DNA of 21,175 bases from JBOFDK01 sp051650305 (GCA_051650305.1 JBOFIT010000194.1:1-21175), one strand, 5' to 3'. Positions 7,814 through 17,038 are shown, numbered from the stretch's first letter. The notes: generated by a model not told the origin, from the sequence alone. Numbers and translations: made by a program.

Positions 7814-8887
7814 ATGCACACCACAAAAAAGCAAGAAATCAACTTTTTGAATGTCGGCTGTTGTTTACTAGTTGTACTAATCCATGTGATTGGACCGACC
7901 CTTGTGCAAGTGGAGAAAGGGACTTGGCAATACGTACTCATCTTTATACCATGGCGGTTAGCTGCTTTTGTGGTGCCTTGCTTTATCTTTTTAAGTGCTA
8001 TCAAACTTTTTGCCAAGTATGAAAACCAGCACGTACAGTATGGGAAGTTTATCTTGTCAAGAATCAAAAAAATTTATGTACCTTATATCCTATGGGTGGG
8101 GATTTACTATCTTTACTTTATCAGAGAAGGTGTACTACTTTTTCAGTGGCAGGACTTGGGGGAGTACATCGTCCTAGGGAATCTTGTAAGTCCTTTTTAT
8201 TTTGTGGTGATTATTATGCAGTTTTATCTTTTGCTACCGTTTTGGATGAAGGTATTGAAGCGGTATGCACCGGTGGTGATGATTCCTCTAGCGATTTTAC
8301 TGACATTACTCTTTAAGCAGTATCTGCCGGATATGGTGAGCCTTATGACCGGTGGCATTGCCTTTGAGTGGAATGACCGGGTATTGACCACCTATATGAT
8401 GTACTGGGTGATAGGGGGCTATGTGGGACTGCATTATGAGGCATTTATAAAGTTACTGGATACCCATAAAGGATTCATACTAGGACAAGCAGCGGTGTTT
8501 ACTGTGTTGGAAAGTGTGTTTGGCGTGATGCAGTTTGCTAAGGGGATTTACATCCCGTTCTTAGAAATGCTACATGTGCTGTATATACTTGCTATAATCA
8601 TGGGGCTTTGTGTAGTAGCCAAGTGCTATGGCCAGAAAGTCGCACAGCTTAAGGTGGTCCGAAGTTTGAATCAGTCAAGCTATGCCATTTATTTAAGTCA
8701 TAGCCTACTTATCTTTATGGTGAATGATTGGCTTGGGAAGTTAGGGGTGACGCAGATGGGCATGACACTTGTGCTGAGATGCGTGACGGTATACGGATGC
8801 ATCCTCCTAATCAGTGGACTCTTGATGTGGTACAGAGATGTGAGGTCTAAGAAGCATACCGTAACGGACCAGAGTGCTAGTATGTAG
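7814..8887 (+). CDS. Acyltransferase-3 family integral membrane acyltransferase
   Basis: This is a membrane protein of the acyltransferase-3 family (OafA/WecH-like, 357 aa, about 10 membrane segments). Members move acetyl or succinyl groups onto sugars of surface polysaccharides, peptidoglycan, lipids or small molecules. The family pattern is visible: a first segment ending in VVLIHV (the conserved His), a second loop with PCFIFLSAIKLF, a basic SRIKKIYVPYILW stretch, and a late QSSYAIYLSHSLLIF segment. A ribosome site AAAGGGGGAAG lies at 7797-7807. The 7722-7813 upstream region is very A/T-rich; a TTGAAA occurs at 7753-7758 but no well-spaced -10 stands out. It stands alone between two terminators, so the acceptor is unknown. 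Confidence 0.85.
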   Translation: MHTTKKQEINFLNVGCCLLVVLIHVIGPTLVQVEKGTWQYVLIFIPWRLAAFVVPCFIFLSAIKLFAKYENQHVQYGKFILSRIKKIYVPYILWVGIYYLYFIREGVLLFQWQDLGEYIVLGNLVSPFYFVVIIMQFYLLLPFWMKVLKRYAPVVMIPLAILLTLLFKQYLPDMVSLMTGGIAFEWNDRVLTTYMMYWVIGGYVGLHYEAFIKLLDTHKGFILGQAAVFTVLESVFGVMQFAKGIYIPFLEMLHVLYILAIIMGLCVVAKCYGQKVAQLKVVRSLNQSSYAIYLSHSLLIFMVNDWLGKLGVTQMGMTLVLRCVTVYGCILLISGLLMWYRDVRSKKHTVTDQSASM

Positions 8888-8893
8888 ACGAAG

Positions 8894-8936
8894 AAAATCC
8901 CGCTAAGGACTAGGTATAAGTCCTTAGCGGGATTTT
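8894..8936. terminator. Bidirectional terminator, perfect 18-bp stem
   Basis: AAAATCCCGCTAAGGACT (8894-8911) is exactly complementary to 8919-8936, with a 7-nt loop. The A run and T run at the two ends let it work on both strands. It sits between the convergent acyltransferase gene (+) and the ABC exporter operon (-) and serves both. Confidence 0.93.
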
Positions 8937-8944
8937 GCTGTGTA

Positions 8945-10723
8945 TTAAAGTGATAATAGTGCGTACTGTGATGTATAAAGGTGGTGGTAGCCGCCTTCTT
9001 TTGCCATCAGTTCGTCATGGTTACCCATCTCTAGGATATGACCATCTTGGATGTAGATAATCTTATTTGAGTTTTTGATTGTAGAAAGTCGATGGGCGAT
9101 AACAAAGGATGTACGTCCTTTGAGAAGCTCATCTAGACCTTCTTGAAGCAGTACTTCAGTCTGTGTATCGATACTAGAAGTCGCTTCATCTAAGATAAGA
9201 ATCTTAGGGTCTGCAAGGAGTGCACGTGCGAAGGAGATAAGCTGTCTTTGGCCTACTGATAGGCGGTCACCACGCTCGTTTACCACTGTGTGGTAGCCTT
9301 CTTCAAACTGAGTGATAAAGTCATCAGCACGTACGACTTTGGCAGCAGCAATGACTTCTTCATCTGTAGCATCGAGGCGACCATAACGGATATTATCCAT
9401 AATGGTACCAGAGAAGATAAAGGAGTCTTGCATCATGATACCCATTTGGCCACGTAATGAAGAAAGCGTTACTTTACTGATATCGTGACCATCAATGAGG
9501 ATACGTCCGTCATTGATATTGTAGAAGCGGCTAATGAGGTTGATGATGGTTGTCTTACCAGAACCAGTAGGGCCTACGATGGCGATACGTTCACCTGGTT
9601 TTGCATCAAAGCTAATGCCTTTTAGAATCATCTCATCATCTTCATAAGCGAATTTTACATTTTCAAATGTTACTTGACCTTCGATTTGTGGGAGAATACC
9701 TGCATCTTCATTGTCTTGAACAGTTGGTTCTTCATCCATGAGTTCGAAGATACGCTCTAAGTTTGCCATGGCATTGATAATGGTGTTGTAGAAGTTACCA
9801 AGGTTTGTGATTGGTCCCCAGAAGCGCCATACATAAGCAACAAAGGCAATGAGAAGACCTACTGTAATGTCATCCACAAAGATAAAGACTGCACTACCAT
9901 ACACAATGGCTACAGAAAGGTTCGCTACGTTCTCCATAATCGGCCATACAAGGAAGTTAAGGCGTACGGCAGAAAGCCAAGCATTGCTGTACTCAGTACA
10001 TACTTGCTCATTCACACGCATACTTTCGTCTTCGTGTGCAAAGGCTTGTGTGACACGCATCCCATTGATACTTTCAGCCACATAAGCATTCATATTAGAC
10101 TGCTTCGTACTAAGTTGTTGGTGAGCTTTTCTCTGAAGTGCCTTCAGTGGGTACATAAAGGCCATCAGAATAGGAATACCAATAAGGCTGACAGCTGCAA
10201 GTCTAGCATCCAATACAAACATAAAGCTCATGGTCAGGATGATACTAAAGATATCTGCTACTAAGTTGACGAAACCATTACTTAGGAGGTCACTTAGACT
10301 GTTGATATAGTTTACGACACGCACAAGGATTTTTCCGTGTGGGCGTGAATCGTAGTATGTAAAAGGTAGTTTTTGTAGGTTTACAAAGAGGTCGTGGCGC
10401 ATATCTACTAAGATGCTTTGACCTACTTCACCCATAGCATGAATACGGTGTCTCATAATGAGGCTCATACCTACAAGTGATGAGGTAAAGAGTAGAGTGC
10501 CGCGTGTAAGACCAGCTATATCTTTATTTGGGATATACTCATCAAGAGCAATCTTGATAATATAAGGACCTAATAGTCCGAGAATACTTGAGACAATCAT
10601 CATCACCATACAGGTAACGATTGGTTTCATATAAGGCTTCATATAACCATAAAGACGTTTCACATGGTACATATTAAACCCTTGTTCGAGTGCTTCGTCT
10701 TGGTCGAAGGTATTACGTGCCAT
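8945..10723 (-). CDS. ABC exporter subunit with catalytic Walker B Glu (heterodimer half 2)
   Basis: This is a fused membrane/ATPase half-transporter (592 aa) of the multidrug-type ABC exporter class. Six membrane segments occupy residues about 35-310. The nucleotide-binding domain follows, with Walker A GPTGSGKT (K390), Q-loop Gln432, signature LSVGQ (488-492), Walker B ILILDE (D512 and catalytic E513) and H-loop His544. The signature is non-canonical (LSVGQ instead of LSGGQ), while the catalytic Glu is intact; this is the expected complement to the partner encoded just upstream. Its ATG directly abuts the partner's TAG stop, and its AGGAGG site (10732-10737) lies inside the partner's end, implying translational coupling. 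It resembles BmrCD/LmrCD-type exporters; the substrate is unknown. Confidence 0.93.
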   Translation of the reverse strand: MARNTFDQDEALEQGFNMYHVKRLYGYMKPYMKPIVTCMVMMIVSSILGLLGPYIIKIALDEYIPNKDIAGLTRGTLLFTSSLVGMSLIMRHRIHAMGEVGQSILVDMRHDLFVNLQKLPFTYYDSRPHGKILVRVVNYINSLSDLLSNGFVNLVADIFSIILTMSFMFVLDARLAAVSLIGIPILMAFMYPLKALQRKAHQQLSTKQSNMNAYVAESINGMRVTQAFAHEDESMRVNEQVCTEYSNAWLSAVRLNFLVWPIMENVANLSVAIVYGSAVFIFVDDITVGLLIAFVAYVWRFWGPITNLGNFYNTIINAMANLERIFELMDEEPTVQDNEDAGILPQIEGQVTFENVKFAYEDDEMILKGISFDAKPGERIAIVGPTGSGKTTIINLISRFYNINDGRILIDGHDISKVTLSSLRGQMGIMMQDSFIFSGTIMDNIRYGRLDATDEEVIAAAKVVRADDFITQFEEGYHTVVNERGDRLSVGQRQLISFARALLADPKILILDEATSSIDTQTEVLLQEGLDELLKGRTSFVIAHRLSTIKNSNKIIYIQDGHILEMGNHDELMAKEGGYHHLYTSQYALLSL

Positions 10724-12484
10724 CTAGTTCGCCTCCTTTTGTGGTGCATTGGAAAGGACTTGATTGAAGTCTCCAAATTGCGTGTTGAATACGGTGTAGT
10801 AGTGGCCACCGAGTGCCATCAGTTCATCATGTGTACCTTGTTCGATGACACGGCCACGCTTGAGAACAAGTATTAAATCCGCTGATTTGACAGATGAAAT
10901 ACGGTGAGCAATGATGAAGGTAGTCGGCTTGTGTGCCACTTCATTCAGTTTTTGCTGGATACGCATTTCTGTTTCCATATCAAGAGCTGAAGTTGTATCG
11001 TCTAAGATAAGGATAGAAGGCTCTTTGATAAGGGCACGCGCAAGGGCGATACGTTGTCTTTGTCCACCTGATAAGCCAACGCCACGTTCCCCAACGACAG
11101 TGTTGTAGCCATCAGGCATATGACGGATGAAACTATCGGCTTCAGCAAGGGTCGCATATTGTTGGATGCGTGTAGATGAAGCTTTAGGCACCCCGTAACG
11201 AATGTTTGCTTCAATGGTATCTGAGAAGAGGAATACTTCTTGCATAGCCATTGAGATGCTTTCACGTAGTTTTTGAAGGTTATAACTACGGATGTCTTTG
11301 CCGTCGATGAGTACCTTACCACTTACAGGCTCATAGAAGCGACAAATGAGGTTAATCAGTGTGGATTTACCAGCACCTGTATGGCCGATGATACCCACTG
11401 TCTGACCAGGCTTAGCTTTGAAAGATACATTGCGAAGTGCATCAGTATCTTCGAAACTGAAGGATACATTCTTGAATTCGATGTCCCCCTGAAGACGTGC
11501 TGGTTCTAACGCTTTATCTTCATTTTGGATTTTTGATTCAGTAGCTAGTAAGTCACGGATTTTCTGAGAACTTGCGATAAAACGCTGTGTATCGTTGATG
11601 ATGTATCCAGCAAGACGCATCGGGTTATTGAGTGCCCAAAGCATACCGTTGAATGCCATCAGGTCACCGATAGACATCTGATCTTTAATAACGAGGATAC
11701 CACCTACAAAAATCATCACAACTGTAAGGAAGTTGGCTAAGAAGTCAAGTGTTGGTAAGTAGCGCTTCGTAACAGCCGTTGTCTCTAGATTTGCTTCCTT
11801 ATAAAAAGCATTTTGTTTGTTGAATTTTTCGATTTCGTAAGCTTCTTTAGAGAAAGCTTTAACGATACGGTTTCCACTGATGTTTTCCTGAACTACTGAG
11901 TTAAGACTTGAATACGCTTCACGTGTCTTATGGAAAGTAGGCCCGATGTGCTTACTCATTTTCTCTGTAAAGAGGACGATGAATGGACACACAAGTACCA
12001 TGGCAATGGTTAAAGTTGGATTAATCATCCACATACATAAGATACCGAATACGAAGATACTAATGTTGTAGAGGATGTTGTAGATTACCCATGCGATAAA
12101 GTGACGGAGAAGGTCTGTATCTCCAGTCATACGTGCCATTAAGTCCCCTGTCTTAACTTGTTTATAAAAGTCTACATCCAACGAAAGAAGCTTGTCGAAT
12201 AAGTCTTTTCGAATACGCACAAGAATCGTTTGCGAGATGCGTTCAAAGTTCATCTGATACGTATAAGCAATAATATTCTTGATAAGTGTCGTTGCTATTG
12301 TAATAAGCAAAATTGGTATAAGGATATGTGTCTCTTTACCTTCTAACACGCGGTCTACAATGACGCCACCAAGCATTGGGTTAATAAGGCTTATGAGCGC
12401 TGCTAAAAGTACAAGCACAAGGCAAATACTATAGCGAAACTTGTAGTCTTTAAGATAGGACCATATCCATTTGAATGATTCCAT
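10724..12484 (-). CDS. ABC exporter subunit with degenerate Walker B (heterodimer half 1)
   Basis: This is the first gene of the exporter operon (586 aa), a membrane/ATPase half-transporter with six membrane segments in about residues 18-300. Nucleotide-binding motifs are Walker A GHTGAGKST (K373), Q-loop Gln415, canonical signature LSGGQ (471-475), Walker B ILILDD (D495, with Asp496 where the catalytic Glu normally sits) and H-loop His527. Loss of that Glu here and of the canonical signature in the partner places both defects in the same composite ATP site, the hallmark of asymmetric heterodimeric exporters such as BmrCD and TM287/288. The ribosome site GGGAGGT precedes the ATG at 12484. It is divergent from an AraC-type regulator, which may control it. 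Confidence 0.93.
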   Translation of the reverse strand: MESFKWIWSYLKDYKFRYSICLVLVLLAALISLINPMLGGVIVDRVLEGKETHILIPILLITIATTLIKNIIAYTYQMNFERISQTILVRIRKDLFDKLLSLDVDFYKQVKTGDLMARMTGDTDLLRHFIAWVIYNILYNISIFVFGILCMWMINPTLTIAMVLVCPFIVLFTEKMSKHIGPTFHKTREAYSSLNSVVQENISGNRIVKAFSKEAYEIEKFNKQNAFYKEANLETTAVTKRYLPTLDFLANFLTVVMIFVGGILVIKDQMSIGDLMAFNGMLWALNNPMRLAGYIINDTQRFIASSQKIRDLLATESKIQNEDKALEPARLQGDIEFKNVSFSFEDTDALRNVSFKAKPGQTVGIIGHTGAGKSTLINLICRFYEPVSGKVLIDGKDIRSYNLQKLRESISMAMQEVFLFSDTIEANIRYGVPKASSTRIQQYATLAEADSFIRHMPDGYNTVVGERGVGLSGGQRQRIALARALIKEPSILILDDTTSALDMETEMRIQQKLNEVAHKPTTFIIAHRISSVKSADLILVLKRGRVIEQGTHDELMALGGHYYTVFNTQFGDFNQVLSNAPQKEAN

Positions 12485-12526
12485 GATGTACCTCCCTAAT
12501 AGGCTTTAAAGTAGTTAACATTTTCC

Positions 12527-12532
12527 ATTATA
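12527..12532 (-). promoter_or_regulatory. Probable -10 box of the ABC exporter operon
   Basis: On the minus strand this reads TATAAT, about 45 bp upstream of the first exporter gene. No convincing -35 lies 16-18 bp further up (only a T-rich run), which would fit a promoter needing an activator. Confidence 0.45.
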
Positions 12533-12571
12533 TAGGCATTAGAAAAAATAAAAATGTATTATTATAAACTA

Positions 12572-12601
12572 TTGATGGATAATCTTATCCTAGTATACAA
12601 T
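12572..12601 (+). promoter_or_regulatory. Promoter of the AraC-family regulator, with internal dyad
   Basis: TTGATG (12572-12577) is followed by TATACA (12594-12599, 16-bp spacer) or TACAAT (12596-12601, 18-bp spacer). The dyad GGATAA-TC-TTATCC (12577-12590) fills most of the spacer, so a protein bound there should block polymerase. This is a candidate operator for autoregulation, or for joint control with the divergent exporter operon. Confidence 0.5.
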
Positions 12602-12654
12602 AGAGGGTAGAAAGATAAAATTTTTAATATAAAAATGTAAAGATGAGGTTCGCT

Positions 12655-13512
12655 ATGCTAATACCTATACAACGTATTGACTTATTTAATCCCCATGTTT
12701 TATTTAGCATTATGGCAGTTACTCATAAGGATAGTGAGTGTACCACTGATTACCACACCCATGATTTTGTAGAACTATCCATTGTGAGGTCGGGGCAACT
12801 AGAGTATTTAATAGAAGATAAAAAATATGTACTCAAGAAAAATGACGTGCTCATATTTAATCCCGGAGTGCATCACCAAGCACTTATCCAGCCAGATACC
12901 GTGTGCAGTGAGCTGCACTTAGGAATAGGTGGACTCCATATCGATTGTGAAGCACCTAATTATATAGGGATTAAGAAATGGCCACCTATATTAACCATAG
13001 AGAAGTATCAAAGTGAGTTTGAAGCTTGCTGTGAAGAGATCGAGAAAGAGCAGCGCTTACGCCATCTAGGCCATAGTTTTATGCTGAAGGCACTCACGAT
13101 GAAGCTTATCCTCATTATATATAGAGAAATGGATGAACGAAGTATGCCAACGGTGTTACAGGGGACACAGCTAGAAAGTAGAGATAAAAAAATCATCGTT
13201 CAAACCATCATCGACTATATGCGAGAACACTATATGACAGAAATCTCACTGGATAATATCTCAAAGAATATGTATCTAAGCCCTGTCTACATATCTAAGA
13301 TCTTTAAGGAAGAGATAGGTACTTCACCTATCAATTACTTGATTCAGATACGACTAGAAAAGGCCAAGGAAATGATGGAGCAAGAAGACTTACCAGTGAA
13401 TGTCATCGCAAAGTCGGTGGGGTACACAGACGCATATTATTTCAGTAAGCTTTTCAAGAAATACTACGGGTGTGCACCGACAACTTACATCAAAGAAAAA
13501 CGTCAGCTCTAG
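12655..13512 (+). CDS. AraC-family transcriptional regulator with cupin sensor domain
   Basis: This is a two-domain AraC/XylS-type regulator (285 aa). The N-terminal half is a cupin-like ligand-binding domain with the DYHTHDFVELSIVRSG and NPGVHHQALI stretches. The C-terminal 100 residues hold the two helix-turn-helix units (LDNISKNMYLSPVYISKIFKEE and NVIAKSVGYTDAYYFSKLFKKY) ending in the usual family signature. I chose the ATG at 12655 because GAGG (12645-12648) lies 6 bp before it; the in-frame ATG at 12643 would add four residues but has no ribosome site and overlaps this one. It is divergent from the ABC exporter operon and convergent with the arylsulfotransferase operon. The exporter is the likelier target because they share an intergenic region. 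Confidence 0.88.
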   Translation: MLIPIQRIDLFNPHVLFSIMAVTHKDSECTTDYHTHDFVELSIVRSGQLEYLIEDKKYVLKKNDVLIFNPGVHHQALIQPDTVCSELHLGIGGLHIDCEAPNYIGIKKWPPILTIEKYQSEFEACCEEIEKEQRLRHLGHSFMLKALTMKLILIIYREMDERSMPTVLQGTQLESRDKKIIVQTIIDYMREHYMTEISLDNISKNMYLSPVYISKIFKEEIGTSPINYLIQIRLEKAKEMMEQEDLPVNVIAKSVGYTDAYYFSKLFKKYYGCAPTTYIKEKRQL

Positions 13513-13545
13513 CACGAGAGACATCAATCTAAAAGGCGTGCATTT

Positions 13546-13590
13546 AAAAACACGGTAGGAAGCAGCATCAAGGCTTCCAGCCGTGTTTTT
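13546..13590. terminator. Bidirectional terminator between the AraC gene and the arylsulfotransferase gene
   Basis: AAAAACACGG (13546-13555) pairs with CCGTGTTTTT (13581-13590), and an inner GGAAGC/GCTTCC helix (13558-13563 with 13573-13578) completes the hairpin. Flanking A and T runs allow function on both strands, and the arylsulfotransferase stop codon lies 12 bp away. Confidence 0.9.
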
Positions 13591-13601
13591 GTATATAAGG
13601 A

Positions 13602-15488
13602 TTAGAATGTAAGAGCTACCCCTAAGTCATAAAGGTATTCATCAACGATAAGCTTCGCTTGCATTGTACCAGTTAAGCCTTCTTTATTGATGTTTTGACG
13701 AACGACACGGTCATCACTTGCTTGGAATACACCGACACACATCGCAGCATTTGCTTTTTCGCTTGCTGAAGTAGAGATGTAGTAGCGGTGAACGCTGCCA
13801 TCGTTTGCTTCAAGAAGAAGCATGACAAGCTGACCTTTTTCGAATGTACCATGGAAGATGTAGCGGTCTTCTTCCTCTTCGAAGCGAAGAACGAATTGTT
13901 CAGCTGCATTCGCTTCTGTATTTGGCATTGCATCTACAGGTGTATCGAATTCAATGGTCTTACCAAGAGAGCCAAGGATTTGACCAGCACCAAAAGATAA
14001 GACGTCGCGAGCGTCATAAAGAGGCATCTTTTCTGCACGGTAGTAGTTGGCAGGAAGCTGCATCTCAAACACTACTTCGTCGTTAAGTACTTCTACAGTT
14101 GTTGAAGAAAGATTGATATTAGGGTTGTGAAGAGCGGCACGGCTACCGATGCCTTCTACAGTCACACCATTTTCTTGAGCGATACCACCAGAATGCACAA
14201 GGTAGTGACCATCAGCATAGTATTCTACGTTTGAAATGTAAGGAGAGAAGAATTCTTTACCACGCTCTTTACCATACTGCCATACTTGAGTGATTGTCAT
14301 ATCTTCTGTGTTGATACGGTAACGTACACCACGAGAGAAGTTGTCATCACCTTTTAAGTAGTTCTCAGGGTTTTTAGAGCGGAAGTGACCATTGTCAAAT
14401 ACCATGACGTCACCTTCAGCTGTAATCACACATGCATGTGGCTCATAATGCCAGTCGAAGTCCCCGTCGCCTACTGGTGTGAAGAAGTACTTATCGACCA
14501 TTTCTTGAGGCCAACCTTCTGGATCGCCAAGCATCCAGTTGATTTCACTTGTCTCATAATCGATGTTTACAAGGATATCTTGGTGTCTGCCTGAAAGAGT
14601 AATGCTATGTGTCTTTTTGTCGTACCAAAGAGCATTATTATGGAACCAGTCATCTTCACTCCAGCTACCAGACTTAGCAGCTTCTTGTGGAAGGAAAGTT
14701 TGGAAGTCCCAAGTCTTTAAGATTTCACCAGTATTACGGTCTACAAGGACACACATATCTTCTACAGTGCCACGTGCAAAGTCTTGTGTAAGGATAAGGA
14801 TATTGCCATCTTCCATTTCCCATTTATCATGGTGGTAACCACCTGGGATACGGTACTCAGTATAAATCTTACCGATTAAGCTCATCTCAAAGATACCTAC
14901 TGTATTGTAAGGTTTGTCTAAGAAACGGTAAGAACCGATAAGGATACGACCATTGCTGATGCGTTTTAAGTCGAATGTCATATTCTCAGGTGTGTACCAG
15001 CGGCAGTCACCTGCATAGTCATACGCTGAACAGATAGACTTCATAGCAGAAGTAACGAACATACAGTTACCAGCCATATAAGTGCTTGTGGTTTCCATTT
15101 TAGTTGGTGCGAATACTTTCTCGTGAAGTGGTGCAGTCTCGATAGTAAGTGTGTGTGTCTCGCCAGTAGAAAGGCTTACGATTACTTCGTTTTGGCACCC
15201 ACCGTAAAGGCCAAGTACTGGAAGGACGTGGCTTGTAGTCTCATCAAAAGTCTGAGACATATCTGCAGCAGCTTCTTTTCCTTTGACAGTAACGGTAGCA
15301 CTACATGGAGTTTCAGTCTTGAATAATACAAGTGCTGTAAGTGGTGCCACAAGGTATGGGTTTAACTTGATAAGTGGTGCTTGATAAGTGAAGTTGCCTT
15401 GCTCAAATTCAGCGAGGAAAGCTTGCTCAGCTTCTTGTTGTTGTAAGATAATGTGCTTCATTTCGTGGATAGATACAGATTGTGACAT
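13602..15488 (-). CDS. Cytoplasmic PAPS-independent arylsulfate sulfotransferase (ASST family)
   Basis: This enzyme of the arylsulfotransferase (ASST) family (628 aa) should move a sulfate group from an aryl sulfate donor to a phenolic acceptor without PAPS, through a sulfo-histidine. The beta-propeller signatures are clear: HHDKWEMEDGNILIL (219-233), DWFHNNALWYD (280-290) with SGRHQDIL (299-306), HYEPHACV (347-354) with FDNG, and QVWQYGKERG (401-410) with FFSP. By context and spacing, His220 (or 219), His283, Arg301 and His351 are the likely equivalents of E. coli AssT His252, His356, Arg374 and catalytic His436; His283 and Arg301 are 18 apart, as in AssT. Unlike periplasmic AssT it has no signal peptide or membrane segment and carries scattered cysteines, so it should act in the cytosol. 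GGAGG precedes the ATG. It follows the permease gene by 46 bp, which is probably its import partner. Confidence 0.88.
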   Translation of the reverse strand: MSQSVSIHEMKHIILQQQEAEQAFLAEFEQGNFTYQAPLIKLNPYLVAPLTALVLFKTETPCSATVTVKGKEAAADMSQTFDETTSHVLPVLGLYGGCQNEVIVSLSTGETHTLTIETAPLHEKVFAPTKMETTSTYMAGNCMFVTSAMKSICSAYDYAGDCRWYTPENMTFDLKRISNGRILIGSYRFLDKPYNTVGIFEMSLIGKIYTEYRIPGGYHHDKWEMEDGNILILTQDFARGTVEDMCVLVDRNTGEILKTWDFQTFLPQEAAKSGSWSEDDWFHNNALWYDKKTHSITLSGRHQDILVNIDYETSEINWMLGDPEGWPQEMVDKYFFTPVGDGDFDWHYEPHACVITAEGDVMVFDNGHFRSKNPENYLKGDDNFSRGVRYRINTEDMTITQVWQYGKERGKEFFSPYISNVEYYADGHYLVHSGGIAQENGVTVEGIGSRAALHNPNINLSSTTVEVLNDEVVFEMQLPANYYRAEKMPLYDARDVLSFGAGQILGSLGKTIEFDTPVDAMPNTEANAAEQFVLRFEEEEDRYIFHGTFEKGQLVMLLLEANDGSVHRYYISTSASEKANAAMCVGVFQASDDRVVRQNINKEGLTGTMQAKLIVDEYLYDLGVALTF

Positions 15489-15534
15489 GGTAAAAACCTC
15501 CTTGATATCAATAAAATTTTTTTGAAGTTAAATG

Positions 15535-17001
15535 TTAAAAGACAATATATGTAAGTGGTAGACCAACGACAAATGCCATGATAAGTACCACGATACTCAT
15601 AAGAATGATGTATTTATAAATTTCCTTCGGTGTCAGCCACTCTTGGTTACCATGCAAAATAGCTGCAATAGCAGAACCAGCAGGTGTCACTACAGCGAGG
15701 CAGATGACGAAGAGAACGATCATCCCAATACCAATAGGACTCATACCAACTTGTGTGGTGAAGAGATGGATGATAGGGATAAAGAGCATACCAACTACCA
15801 TGTTGTTACACACATTGGTAAGCACGATGCAGATGAGCATACTAAGAATCGTAAAAGTAAGGACACTCTTGCCTTCAAAGACTGGCATAAGTACTTGCTC
15901 TAAAAATGCCGTAATACCTGTGGCATCAGAAGTTAAAGCGGTAATAATCGTACTAGAAGATGCAACGATGAGGAATACAGACCATGACATGTATTTTCCA
16001 ATAACTTTCTGGATATTAATAACAGGTGTTCCATCAATTTTGATAATAGCTCCAAGAACTACACAAAGAATCGGTACAGCGTTTTGTGTACTATTTAAAA
16101 AGCTCTTTAATGCCCCAACTGGTAAAAGTGAAGGAATAAGCATCCAAAGCATAAAGATAGCAAGAGCTACCACAAGGACAATCTGGCGTTTGGTGAGCTT
16201 TGGAAGAGGCTCTTTACTAAACATATCTGTGTGGATATGCTGTAAGTTTTTGATGTCTGGTTTAAAAACGTATTTGATCAGTGCGAGGATTGCTAAAATA
16301 CTTGCAAAAGAAATACATGTACCGACTACCATATAAGGTAAATACTCGATTGTTTGTCCTGTAATGGTAGAAAAACTAGCAAGTAGACCAGGTAAGATAC
16401 TCTTAAAAGGTGTAGATGCAAAAGAAAGTGTGGCAGTCATAACGACAGCGATAATCATCAGCGTAGCGTACTTATCACCTTTTTTAAATCCTAGTAAGTG
16501 GAAAAGACTGTAAAGAATCGGCCAGAAGATAAAGATCGTCGCCGTAGAAAGTGTAAGAGTTGCTAAGATATATACCCCTGCTAGAAGCATAAAGGAGAAT
16601 ACCCATGGGCGCCCATTGATGACTTTTCGTGTTACGAACCATTGTGCGATATATTCGCAAAGACCTTCTTCAGCGATAGCGCCTGTCAAAATAATAACAT
16701 ACATAATCAGAATGGCTAATGGGTTACCAAAAGCGCTTGTAATGATGCTATTCATCGGAGCATAACCTGATATACCTAATAAAAGAATACCAGCAAGGCT
16801 TGGCCAAACTGTATCGACAGTGGACCATAAATAAATAAGACTAATAAGGATACCTGCTACTTTCATACCAAGTGCTGTGATAGGTTCTATTGGTGGAATG
16901 AACCAAAAAGTGCAGATGATTAAAAAAGAAATAAGGCAATGTAGTGCGTAAAGATTCTTTTTAACTACAGGGTTTGTAGCTTTTGTTTGTCTTAGTTCCA
17001 T
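15535..17001 (-). CDS. SLC13/DASS-type anion permease
   Basis: This integral membrane protein (488 aa, about 12 hydrophobic segments) is of the SLC13/DASS branch of the ion transporter superfamily, which imports dicarboxylates, sulfate or related anions, often with Na+. Family features are the early AFGNPLAILIMYVIILTGAI segment, the LTLSTATIFIFWPI stretch, the mid-protein FLIVASSSTIITALTSDATGI helix-loop and the late VTPAGSAIAAILHG stretch, two of them matching the usual re-entrant serine/threonine-rich loops. AGGAG lies upstream of the ATG at 17001. It is the first gene of an operon with the arylsulfotransferase. I infer uptake of aryl sulfates or export of a product, but carboxylate or inorganic sulfate transport is possible. 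Confidence 0.82.
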   Translation of the reverse strand: MELRQTKATNPVVKKNLYALHCLISFLIICTFWFIPPIEPITALGMKVAGILISLIYLWSTVDTVWPSLAGILLLGISGYAPMNSIITSAFGNPLAILIMYVIILTGAIAEEGLCEYIAQWFVTRKVINGRPWVFSFMLLAGVYILATLTLSTATIFIFWPILYSLFHLLGFKKGDKYATLMIIAVVMTATLSFASTPFKSILPGLLASFSTITGQTIEYLPYMVVGTCISFASILAILALIKYVFKPDIKNLQHIHTDMFSKEPLPKLTKRQIVLVVALAIFMLWMLIPSLLPVGALKSFLNSTQNAVPILCVVLGAIIKIDGTPVINIQKVIGKYMSWSVFLIVASSSTIITALTSDATGITAFLEQVLMPVFEGKSVLTFTILSMLICIVLTNVCNNMVVGMLFIPIIHLFTTQVGMSPIGIGMIVLFVICLAVVTPAGSAIAAILHGNQEWLTPKEIYKYIILMSIVVLIMAFVVGLPLTYIVF

Positions 17002-17038
17002 AAAATAAGGCTCCTTTTATAAATATTTACAAACAGAC

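Noticed and set aside
15704..16336. Plus-strand open frame (210 codons) antisense to the SLC13-type permease
   Set aside because: The permease on the other strand has clear membrane segments and family stretches; the antisense frame has none and no ribosome site.
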